A stretch of 64,000 nucleotides of DNA, taken from the IMG/VR virus record IMGVR_UViG_3300009545_000020, positions 1-64,000 of that record; one strand, written 5' to 3'. The stretch comes from a virus. Positions 1 to 8,500 of the stretch are shown here, one piece after another. Positions within the stretch are counted from its first letter, which is position 1. Each line of letters starts with the position of its first letter. A model generated the notes under the pieces. The model saw nothing but the letters and a program-made list of their open reading frames with translations, did no database searches and had not been told where the DNA came from. The translations under genes and the position numbers were made by a program.

Positions 1-15
1 AATGTGGAAACGTGG

Positions 16-43
16 AAAAAAGAATGCCCACTTGTTAGTGGGC
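16..43 (-). terminator. Rho-independent terminator downstream of the tRNA-like fragment
   Basis: Read on the minus strand, a perfect 7-bp stem (GCCCACT / AGTGGGC, positions 26-32 and 37-43) with a 4-nt loop is followed by a run of six T (A-run at 16-21). It lies just beyond the CCA end of the tRNA-Val fragment, as expected for a terminator of a tRNA transcript. It may be host flank or phage DNA. Confidence 0.75.
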
Positions 44-48
44 ACTCT

Positions 49-62
49 CGCGGAAAACCGCG
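49..62. other. Short perfect hairpin
   Basis: CGCGG-AAAA-CCGCG forms a 5-bp stem with a 4-nt loop between the tRNA fragment and the terminator. On the minus strand it would be the first structure after the tRNA 3' end, possibly a processing or antitermination-relevant element. Nothing more can be said. Confidence 0.5.
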
Positions 63-67
63 TCGTT

Positions 68-115
68 TGGTAGGCGCGATTGGACTCGAACCAACGACCC
101 CCACCATGTCAAGGT
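68..115 (-). other. tRNA-Val(GAC) 3' half: candidate att core
   Basis: On the minus strand this reads as the anticodon loop TTGACAT (anticodon GAC, Val), the 3' anticodon stem GGTGG, variable loop, T arm (GTTGG-TTCGAGT-CCAAT), 3' acceptor strand CGCGCCT and ACCA. The 5' half does not follow: bases beyond 115 pair poorly as an anticodon stem and no D arm is seen. A 3' tRNA half running from the anticodon loop to CCA is the usual attP/attL/attR core used by tyrosine integrases. Whether 1-67 is phage or host flank cannot be decided. No integrase lies in the window. Confidence 0.72.
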
Positions 116-209
116 TCAAGACATCCGCTGCAAGCCAATGAATCCGGGGCTTCCAACCAACTATGGCTGTTTCACTATGGCCGTTAGATTTTAGAGCGAG
201 GACCGCCCT
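116..209. promoter_or_regulatory. Leader of the left gene cluster with paired TTAGA sites
   Basis: No gene is seen here. TTAGA at 184-188 and TTAGAG at 191-196 form a direct pair of the half-site found before many other genes in the window. A GAGGA ribosome-binding sequence follows and the first gene starts at 210. No convincing -35/-10 pair was recognised. Confidence 0.45.
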
Positions 210-473
210 ATGCACGTGTACCGCACATTCAACAGCCTCGACGAAGCGAGCGTTGGACACCCCGAATACTTCGGCGTCATGAAGGAAGCGCACGACGACG
301 CCAGGGCTTTCAATGCACCGGTCTACCCAATGGTGCGCATCGAGCTAGTCGATGTGAAGATCGACAAGTCGGGGCTGGTCGAGCTGCTGAACGAAGTACA
401 GAAGTTCGAGATCCTCCGCACCTGGTGCCTCACCGCTCGCGGCGGGCTCAAAGAGATCGAGAATGGAGAATGA
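210..473 (+). CDS. Hypothetical protein, first gene of the left small-gene cluster
   Basis: An 87-residue protein of unknown function, mixed alpha/beta in character, with no signal peptide or membrane segment. The ATG is preceded by GAGGA about 8 nt upstream. Its TGA overlaps the ATG of the next gene, so it heads a coupled operon of five small genes. It lacks the ELP...LP start and KKML-type end that mark the three downstream paralogues. No family recognised. Confidence 0.72.
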   Translation: MHVYRTFNSLDEASVGHPEYFGVMKEAHDDARAFNAPVYPMVRIELVDVKIDKSGLVELLNEVQKFEILRTWCLTARGGLKEIENGE

Positions 474-652
474 TAAAGCTCGCCATCAACCTGCGCACCG
501 ATGATCTCGGCAACATCGCCGTTGACACTGTTGCTCGTTCGCTGGTCGTCGCGGCGCTCCGCATCAGCGAAACGAAGTCGCTCGCTGATCACGTGATCTA
601 CAACGAAGCGGGTGAGAAGGTCGGCAGTTTCGAAGTTGAGTTCGTGAAATGA
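470..652 (+). CDS. Hypothetical 60-residue protein
   Basis: Start chosen at 470 because this ATG overlaps the preceding stop (ATGA), matching the coupling style of the cluster; an upstream in-frame ATG at 425 would bury deep in the previous gene. The protein begins MIKLAINLRTDD and has alternating hydrophobic beta-like stretches. The stop overlaps the next start. Function unknown. Confidence 0.68.
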   Translation: MIKLAINLRTDDLGNIAVDTVARSLVVAALRISETKSLADHVIYNEAGEKVGSFEVEFVK

Positions 653-870
653 CCGAACTCCCCGATGGCGTCGAGCTTCCTGATGACTTCGTGACCTATG
701 CGTGGGTAGGCCAGCGCATGCGCAACGGTATTTGGATGGTCGAGCTGTGCAGCGTTATTAGCCGAATCCCCAACCACAAGATCTACGAGACCGAAAGTGA
801 AGAACGCGCCCGCCAAGTTGCCGCGCTTGTGAGAGAACACCTCGCGGTTACGAAGAAGATGCTCGGATGA
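649..870 (+). CDS. Mini-array protein, ELPD/KKML type (left array, 1)
   Basis: A 73-residue protein starting MTELPDGVELPDD and ending TKKMLG. The ELPD...LP start and the basic-Met-Leu end recur in the next two genes and in the array at 58997-60454, so these are treated as one diverged family. The final codons (AAG AAG ATG CTC GGA TGA) carry AAGAAG 8 nt before the ATG of the next gene, so the protein tail also looks like the downstream ribosome-binding site. Function unknown; small, soluble. Confidence 0.75.
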   Translation: MTELPDGVELPDDFVTYAWVGQRMRNGIWMVELCSVISRIPNHKIYETESEERARQVAALVREHLAVTKKMLG

Positions 871-1082
871 GCGAACTCCCCGACGACATTGAAATTCCAG
901 ACAATTGCCAGTGGGTCTTCGCGATCCACGACCAAGTCAATGACAGGTGGATTATTTATGATCAAACCTACGTCGACATGCAATTGATCCCGTTGGCCGT
1001 TTTCAACGACCAGGCAGAAGCGTATGAGTTCGTGCATTCTGTAAATCAGTTGCTAGAGATCCAAAGGAAAATGCTCTCATGA
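867..1082 (+). CDS. Mini-array protein, ELPD/KKML type (left array, 2)
   Basis: A 71-residue protein with the start MSELPDDIEIPDN and end QRKMLS. Coupled by ATGA on both sides. The middle is aromatic and beta-like (WVFAIHDQ, RWIIYDQ), then an acidic/aliphatic helix precedes the tail. Same layout as its neighbours at 649 and 1079 but only weak identity in the centre, as expected for fast-diverging tandem duplicates. Function unknown. Confidence 0.74.
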   Translation: MSELPDDIEIPDNCQWVFAIHDQVNDRWIIYDQTYVDMQLIPLAVFNDQAEAYEFVHSVNQLLEIQRKMLS

Positions 1083-1294
1083 CTGAGCTACCCGAAGGCG
1101 TCAAACTTCCTACCGATCTCACTAGCTACCGAGGAGTGCACGTGGCCGTGTGGGGAGATACCTTCAGCGTGTACCTAGACCGCGGAGCGTTTGATCGCAC
1201 TCATGTGTTTTTGGCGCAAAACTCGGCGCAAGCATACGAAGTTCGAGACGCCCTGCGGAACCTGTTGGAGATCACGAAGAAGATCCTGAGCTGA
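1079..1294 (+). CDS. Mini-array protein, ELPD/KKML type (left array, 3)
   Basis: A 71-residue protein starting MTELPEGVKLPTD and ending TKKILS. It is the last member of this array: the next gene starts 84 nt later with its own strong ribosome site. Keeping the KKILS tail although nothing is coupled behind it argues either that the tail has a protein role or that a downstream member was lost. Function unknown. Confidence 0.73.
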   Translation: MTELPEGVKLPTDLTSYRGVHVAVWGDTFSVYLDRGAFDRTHVFLAQNSAQAYEVRDALRNLLEITKKILS

Positions 1295-1378
1295 CCCCCC
1301 TCGTTCGCGGGGTGAGGGAAAACCAGAACTGTGTTGCATAGTTCGCGCGCGGCGAGTTGCCCGCGTGAAGGAGATGCT

Positions 1379-1891
1379 ATGCGTTCTGTCCTAGCGGGGT
1401 TCGCCCTCGCCGCCTTGCTCACTTCGGCCGCGCACGCCGATCTGGTGGGGTATGACGACAACCTCGTCTATTACGACACGGCCAACATCACTTGGACGCG
1501 AGAGGCTGTGCTCGCCGAGAAGCTGCCCCAGGTTCCTCCGTACTTCGGAGCGCTGACCAAGGCCGAAGCGGTTTCGTTTGCCAGCTCGCTCGACTTCGAC
1601 GGAATAACCGGCTGGCGCTTGCCAACGGCCGCGGAGATCTCGATCTGGGCGAACCAGATGGGATACCCCGTCAGAAACGTCCGCACGGCGCTCGGGTACT
1701 GGTCGTCCGATTCGAACCAGCTGTACGACATCGGTAACAGCTACGCGTTCATCACCCCCGCGCAAGATCTCGGCTACGCCTGGGTTGTGCACGACGGGAA
1801 CGTCATCCCTGTGCCAGAACCCGCAACCTATGCGTTGATGTGCGCGGGGCTCGCCATCATTGTTCAACGTCGGCGCTCGCGCCGCGGGTAA
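1379..1891 (+). CDS. PEP-CTERM sorted secreted protein with Lcl/DUF1566-like core
   Basis: Start chosen at 1379: GAAGGAG lies 5 nt upstream and the first 20 residues form a clean signal peptide (MRSVLAGFALAALLTSAAHA then DLVGY). The centre contains GWRLPTAAEI, typical of the Lcl/DUF1566-type domain. The C terminus is VPEPATYALMCAGLAIIV followed by an Arg-rich tail: a textbook PEP-CTERM signal (VPEP, hydrophobic helix, basic end) processed by exosortase/archaeosortase-type enzymes in Gram-negative bacteria that make exopolysaccharide. The phage carries no exosortase here, so a host enzyme is implied. Position next to an att-like site fits a lysogenic-conversion cargo gene. The family call is strong; the role in infection is inference. 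Confidence 0.82.
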   Translation: MRSVLAGFALAALLTSAAHADLVGYDDNLVYYDTANITWTREAVLAEKLPQVPPYFGALTKAEAVSFASSLDFDGITGWRLPTAAEISIWANQMGYPVRNVRTALGYWSSDSNQLYDIGNSYAFITPAQDLGYAWVVHDGNVIPVPEPATYALMCAGLAIIVQRRRSRRG

Positions 1892-1944
1892 CATTCACGC
1901 GCTCAGAGCGCAGCGAAGAGCCCCAACCTCTGTAAAGGACCCCT

Positions 1945-2289
1945 ATGAAAAACGCCTGGGCCATCCTGTGCTTCATCGTAGGGGCTGTATGCGTCTTCCT
2001 GCTGCTCTCCAGCACGTACCGGCCCGAGCTGATGCGTTCGTTCGCAGCTGGCACCGTGCTGTTCTTCCTCGCGCTGGCCTGGCTCCCCTATGCGCCGATC
2101 GGGCTCGATGCACGCATCGCGATCGGCTTCGCGATGATCAACGGCGCGCTCTGTTGGTACTTCGGATCACCTGAGGCCGGTGTATCTGGAGCTGTACTTG
2201 CAGCCGTCGTTTTCGGGCTTTTTCGGGCCTTCCAATCCGGTTGGCGCGCGCATGTAACTCGGAACAAAAACGAGTACATCTCGAAGTAA
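1945..2289 (+). CDS. Small integral membrane protein
   Basis: A 114-residue protein with about four hydrophobic segments (roughly residues 4-23, 32-50, 57-74 and 80-96) and a basic, Asn-rich C terminus. The start follows AAAGGA. It sits between the PEP-CTERM gene and the convergent end of the late unit. Such cargo membrane proteins are often superinfection-exclusion factors, but no family was recognised and that role is only a guess. Confidence 0.68.
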   Translation: MKNAWAILCFIVGAVCVFLLLSSTYRPELMRSFAAGTVLFFLALAWLPYAPIGLDARIAIGFAMINGALCWYFGSPEAGVSGAVLAAVVFGLFRAFQSGWRAHVTRNKNEYISK

Positions 2290-2385
2290 CAAGGTTACCA
2301 AAATATCCCTTTGACTTGTAAGGCTGAAATGGCCCTCGCAAGTAACCTTACCGTTACCAGATTTTTGGAAGCTCAGGGATGAATC
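2290..2385. other. Convergent intergenic stretch with nested inverted repeats
   Basis: No gene. AGGTTAC (about 2291) and GTAACCT (about 2342) are 7-bp inverted arms, and ACTTGT / GCAAGT pair inside them. A further GTTACC follows. The arms may form a weak long-range hairpin at the end of the left plus-strand unit; no U-run follows. Confidence 0.35.
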
Positions 2386-2524
2386 AAGTCCTTGATTTTA
2401 TTCACTTCTTCCAATCTTCCATTCCAAAATAAATCCTCCTTAGGAAACACTAGAGACTAGTGATACATCCTAAAAATATTTTCCCCTATAGGATTTGGAG
2501 CGAATGGAATGGAAGGGATACATC
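2386..2524 (+). repeat. Inverted repeat, copy A (flanks late block)
   Basis: This stretch matches the reverse complement of 42905-43048. The first ~55 bases (2386-2441) agree with about four mismatches, including TTGATTTTATTCACTTCTT and AATCTTCCATTCCAAAA. Beyond that, shared islands remain: TCCTCCT..AGGA, GATACATC, CCTATAG and GGAATGGAA. The copy lies in the convergent gap at the 3' end of the minus-strand late unit. Role unknown: origin, recombination site or regulatory element are all possible. Confidence 0.82.
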
Positions 2525-2536
2525 TCGATGTATCCC
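2515..2536. other. Perfect hairpin at the end of the late unit
   Basis: GGGATACAT-CTCG-ATGTATCCC gives a 9-bp stem with a 4-nt loop (up to 10 bp if the loop is tightened), ending six bases before the stop codon of the giant late gene. No U-run follows on either strand, so it may protect mRNA 3' ends or bind a protein rather than terminate by itself. Confidence 0.6.
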
Positions 2537-2541
2537 AAAGC

Positions 2542-5500
2542 TCACTCAGCGAAGTTCGGATCAGCTTGGCCATGACCGACAGATTCGGCGTACAAAGCGT
2601 TCGCCGGCATGGCATGAAGCGCGAAGTTCGAGAACTGCTTGTGGCCTCCGATCGCTTCGACCGCATCGCCCAGTTGTTCGAGCGACGGGCCAGCGAGTGC
2701 ACCGATGCCAATGCCGCCACGATGTACGTCGTTGATCACGTCCGCGCCGAACTGACCAACGCCGAGCAGGCCGCCGCGCTGGATGCCCGACCACAGGTAA
2801 TCCTCCGGCCCCCAGTCCTGTTTCCATTGGGGCTGTGAGCCACCGCCCTGTAGCGCGCCCTTCAGCGCATCCGCCGCGATCATCACGGGCACGTAGCTCA
2901 GCAGCGCGTAGGCCGGCGTGTAGTTCCCATTGCGCATTTCATGGGCAACCCTGGCTAGCATCGTGTGATGGAACGAGTACACGAACTGCTTCAGGTGCGA
3001 CACGAGCGCGAAGTGCGGGTCGTTCATCCAGACGGGCTTGTCAGCAGCGTCCGGGCGCAGGATTGCGCCATCGACCCACTTATTCACTGCGGCGCGCATC
3101 TGCAGCGCATGCTCGGCGGTGAGGCCGTCGGCCTCGGTCAACGCCACGCGACCGTCACGCATCGTCACGTCCGAGGCCTTCAGGCCCAGTTCGGAGAGGT
3201 ATCGAGCTGAGTGCTCGTTCGGCGCAGTCACGTGGCGCTGCAGGAAGTTCAGTGCGGCTTCGGTCGCCCCCACCCGCATCGACGTGTTGAACTGCTCCAT
3301 CAGGTTCAGACGGAAGAACGTGTCGTTGATCTTCCGACCGGTGTCGCTGACCATGCCCTGGGAATACATCGCGCCGAGGCTGTGCACGAGCGATGCGTTG
3401 TCGATCACGCCCATTGTCTCGGCGAGCCGCGTCGAAGCATCCTTGGCGTCGCTGCCTTTGAGCCCCTTCGGGATCTCCGCGATGCCGCGCTTGAACGTCT
3501 TCCACGCGTCGCCGACCGTACCGCCGCGCACGATGATCCCGAGCGGGTCGACCGCGGAGCTGAAGATCGCGAGCGGTAGGAGGCGCACGTTCTGGTAGAC
3601 GATCATGTTGCCCATCAGCCGGCGGGCCGTCGGGTTCAGGTCATCGCCCAGTGTGCCGTCGACACCCTGCATGTACTTCTCGGCCGCGGTGATCTGGTCG
3701 GCGGTCGCGCCTTCTTTCACCGCCTGACCGTACAGCGCCTTCAGCCGCGAGCCATCGTCACCGAAGCGTCGTGCCCACTCAGCGCGGCGCCCGGCCTGCG
3801 TGATGTAGCTGTTCATCGTTTGGAACAGATCCTTCTGAACGAACCGAGCGATCTCGTCGTCGGGGATGTTCTTCAGCACCCGTTCCTTCAGGTTCTGCAT
3901 GCCGGGCCGCGACGTGACGCGGAATTCATTGCCCTCAGCGCCGACGATCGCATGCATCACGCCCACGGGGTTCGCCACGCCGTGCTTCTCCAGCAGCGTT
4001 TGGAACTCCGTCTGGTGGCGCGAGATGTAGTCAGGGTCGTAGACGCGCGGGAAGTAATCCTTGCCGACGCCGAGATCCTTGACGTTCACGCCGGCCTCGG
4101 TCATGTATTTGAACTGATCATCGAGGACTTTCCGAACGATGCGCGCGACGGTCTTGCCTTCGGTTGAAGCTGCGGGCTGCTTGGTCTGCAGTGCTTCGAG
4201 CCCTTCGTGAATCTGGTCCTTGGTGTACCCGTGGAGCGCTTCGCCCAGGCCGTTCATCGTCGCCGTGCGGTGCTCGCGGGCCGCCGGCAAGAAGCCTTGG
4301 TCCTGGCCCTCGCCCGTCGTCGTGCGCTTCACCAGGTCCGCGAGCTGCGACAGCGCCGGCACACCCGTGTCCCGTAGCCGCGCCTGGCCAGCGCCGAACA
4401 CCGAGTCGCCGATCTTGGTGACCGGCTCGGCCATCTTCTTCAGCGCCTCGAACGCCTTGTTCTTCCCTGGCTCGTTGAGCGCGCGCGTAACCGCGTTGAC
4501 ATCGTGCGAGCCCTTCGCGAACTCGCCCTCGTTGAAGTAGCGAAGGATATGGAGAGCCCTTTCATCGTTGCTCCAGATCCCGAGCGCCGAGCGGATGCCC
4601 GAGGCGATGCGCTTGAACAAACCTTGCACGCCGTCGCCAAGGCTGAGCTTCTTCGCCGCCCAGAACTGATACATGTACGCCGCACGCTCTTCGGGGTTCG
4701 TGAGCTGGCGCAGCGCCTCAGGTTCGTTCGCCAGCAGCTTCCTCAGTTGGTTCATCACCGCTGGCGACTCGGCCGCCTTCACGAGGGTTCGGGTGGTTTC
4801 ATGATTCCCCATGTCGCGCAGCTGGGCGAAGAACCCGTGCAGGCTCTCGTGATAGGCAACCGACGTTGGATCGAGCGCGTGCACGCTCAGCCTGATCACG
4901 TCGTGCGTGGCAGTGCGCACGAAGTCACCCGCGTTGAGCATCTTCGCGAATCGAACTTGGACCTTCGGGCCGAGCACGGTCTCGATGTGCTTGGCGATGT
5001 CGGTTTGCGTCGCGGTAGACGCACTCGCGCTCTTGTCCGTATGCTCCAGGCTGTACTTCTTGGTCTGCAGCCCATAGGCAGTGTCGGGGTTCTGCACCAG
5101 TTCCCCGAGCCGTTTATTTATCGCGTCGACAGTTTTCGCGATTCGCGAATCGCGAATATCTTCCTTACTCAGTGCCTCGGCCGCACGCTGAAGACCCTTG
5201 GCGTCATCACTCGACGCCAAGGTCTTGATCAGTTCAGGGTCACCAGAGCGGGCTTTCTCCAGGAACGCCGCCTGCTTGGCGGCCCTGACTTTTGGGCTGG
5301 GGGGTTCTCCGCTCGCTTTGATCTTGATCGGCGTTCGAACCTGCTCCGCACCAACAGGGTCGGCGTAGTGCCGGTTGAACGTGTTCGTGAACGCGCGGCC
5401 GAACTGCTGCAGCATGCTCTCGACGGCACGTTGCTGCTTGTCGGTCATGCGGTCGCGCATCTCCATGTACGCATCGCCGAGCGCGACGGCTTCGTCGGCG

Positions 5501-8500
5501 TGGCTCTGCACCGCGGCCTGGTCGGTGTTGTCCTGCAGCTCGATGAACCGGCGCGATTCATCGAGCGAGCGGTCGACGAGATCTCGCGCGCGGATGAACA
5601 GGTCCTGCGGGTTCTTCACCGGGGGCGGAGGTTCGGGGGCCTTGGGGGCTTCGGGCTCGACGGGCGTGATCCTCTGCTTTGCTTCGCGTGCTGCAACGGC
5701 CTCAGCCACCTTCTTTGCGTCAGCTTGCACGCCGTACTTCTCGGCGAGCTTGTTGATCACCGCGGCGCGTTCGCTGGGCTTCTTCAGCGCGACGATGGTT
5801 TGCAACCGCATCGCGTCTTCCTTGGACAGCTTGGCATCGAGGAGCTGCTTGGCCTTGTCCGCAATGACCCGTTGCGCAGCGACGTGGCTCGCGGCCATCT
5901 CATCGACCACGCCCTTCAGTGCCTCAGCGTTCGTGCGGGTCACCGGCAAGTTCTTGTTGCTGCCGTCGAGGTTCGTGGTTGCTTCGAGATCCTTGGGCGC
6001 GAGCTGGCTCGCCGCTTCATGGATCTGCGCGTCCTTGCTCGGCGACGTACCGGGCTCCTCGGATGCGTGTTCCGCAGTCTGTTCCTTGGCGATGCGCTCG
6101 GCCTTGGCATCGACGATCTTCTTCGCGGACTTGGCAATCTCCTGGCGGTCTTCAGGACCCGCAGCCTTGTATGCCTTCCGCGACTCGACGAGAGCGTTCG
6201 TGTCCGCATCGTCGAGCTTGTCCGTCCCCGTGCGCACGTCGAGCTTCTTCGCCTTCCCGAACGTCAGGTCTTCATCGCCGATGCGCGCGATCACCATCGA
6301 GTCGGGGATCTTCAGCTCGACGCCCTTCTCGGTTTGCAGCGCGGCGATGCCTTCCATGAACGCGCGAGCCGCACGCACCGGATAGCTCGGGCCTTGGTCG
6401 GTGCCTTTCAGCATCGCCTTCGTGATGCGCTTCGCGTCGAACGCCTCGCCGCCAATGTCGATCCGGCCGGGGCTGTTCGCGTACTTCTTCGTGTCGAGTT
6501 TCATCGCTCGAAGCTGTTCGCTGCTGAGCTTCGTCGGGTCCGCCTGCTTCTCGATCGCCACGACGCCATACTTCGACGGTTCGCCGTTGGTCATGGAGTT
6601 CAGATCGTCGCGGCCGATGCCCGTTTGTTCGGCGTACTCACGCGCGGACATGAACCGCACGTTCTTGTCGGGGTGTTCAGCTTGGGCTTTTTTGATGAGG
6701 CGTTCGGCTTGGGATTCATTGTTGAACTGCGAACGATGTGCTTCCGGCGACGGCATGAGACCGCTGTACTTGGTCTCGATGTTCTCCGGGGTCAGCATCT
6801 GTTCGGGCGTGTCGTGGAACCCGCCCGAGTCGTCCGGACCGCCCTTGCCCTTCGCCTCCGCACCCATCGGGTCACGTTGCCGCGCAACTTCCTTCTCCAG
6901 CGCCGCACGGACACCGTCCGCCTTGTCGCCGAAGTGTTGTTTCAGGAACCCCTCGACTTCGCTGTTGTGGAACGCAGCTTGTGCTGGCGTCATGCCTTGC
7001 GTGGTGTCGCCGCGCGCCCATTTGATGAGCCCTTGCGTCAGGCCGGGGACATCTTTCGCGAGCAGGGTGTTTTGACTTTCATCCGTGAGGCTCTTCCCGA
7101 TCAGGTCGTTGATCGAGCCGGCGGTCTTCGAATGCTCGTTGATTTCATTCAACGCGCGGAAGTACCGCTCGGTTGCGACCGGGTCTTCGTTGCCGATGAC
7201 GCTATGCAGCTTGCCTAGCACGGACTGCGTGTCCTGACCGAACACACGGCCGAGGTTCGTTTTGATGCTGTCCGGCAGCGCACCCGTGCGGTTGCTCGAT
7301 GCGTACTGGATGAACATGCGCAACGAGTCGGCGAGTTGATTGACCGAAGCTGCGCTTCGGAGAATCTCCGGGTTCGCTTGCTGCAAGTACGGAACGATCT
7401 CGTCGGTGATGGCTTGACGGATGCCGCTGAAGTCGTTGGAGGCCTTCGCGTCGTCGGTGGCCGCCGGCTTGATCTTCTCGGCCAGGCTGTCGTAAAGATT
7501 CTTTACGTGGCCGATCGCTTGCTCGCCGAGGTCTTGGGCTTTCTTCGCGGCGGCGACGGTCTGTTGGCTGGCCTGGTCGCCGAGGTTCGCCATGGCGTCG
7601 CTGACTTGCTGTCGACGCTCCGGGTCGAGCCCGGCCTTGCCGAGCAGCTCCTCGCCCCAGGCCTTGGCCTTCTGGGCGGCTTGGCTGTCGGAGAGATCCA
7701 TCAGCTCCCTCAGCCGGCCGCCCTGCGCCGTGGAGAACTCGTTCAGGTCACCGAGCGGCACGCCTTCGGCCACGCGATCGACGGAGTCATCCGCCGCGGC
7801 CTTGCCCTTGGCGATCAGGTCGGGGATCGTCGTGTCCGGTGCCGGGCCGGTGACCAGAGCCTTCGCCTTGTCGGTCGCCGAGCCCACGGCGTCGCGCGCC
7901 GTGCCCAGCGCATCGCCCACGGATGCACCAATCTGGGCCTTCTTCCCGGTCAAGCCGCCTGCAGCGCCGAAGCCCGCACCAAGCACCCCACCCCCTACCG
8001 CGGCGTCAATCGCCTGCTGTGGGTCGATTCCGGTGCCCGCGCCGAGCTGTTTCGCCACTTCGCCCCCTGCCCCGAGCGCGGCTTGCTCGCCCGCGCCCTT
8101 GACGATGCCGCCCACCACGCTCGAACCAAGGTGCCCGCCGGCCGCCAGGCCGGGCACGACGTTCTGCAGCGCGGCCGAGCCCACGCCGGCCAAGCCGGCA
8201 GTGCGCAGGCTCGGGGTCTGCCCGGCGGCATCCTGTCGCTGCAGCACATCCCCGGTCTCCAGCGGCGCCTGCAGCGCGGTGCCGGCCAGCATCGTCGGGA
8301 TCGCCCGGCCACGTGTCAGGGCCGCAGCGCCGAGCGCGAGGCCCGCCTGCGGCGCAGCCTGGCCCGCGAGCCCGGCCACGTAGTCTCCCGCGTCGCGCAG
8401 GCTGTGCACGTCGCGGTAGGAGCCCACGCGCGGGGCTTCCGTGGCGGCCTCAGCCGCGAGATCCCTGCTGCGCTGCAGCATCTCGGGAGAGTCGAGCGCC

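Noticed and set aside
4504-7218. 904-codon plus-strand ORF opposite the giant late gene
   Set aside because: Arg/Leu-rich composition and no start signal; a GC-driven shadow of the 2032-codon gene on the other strand.
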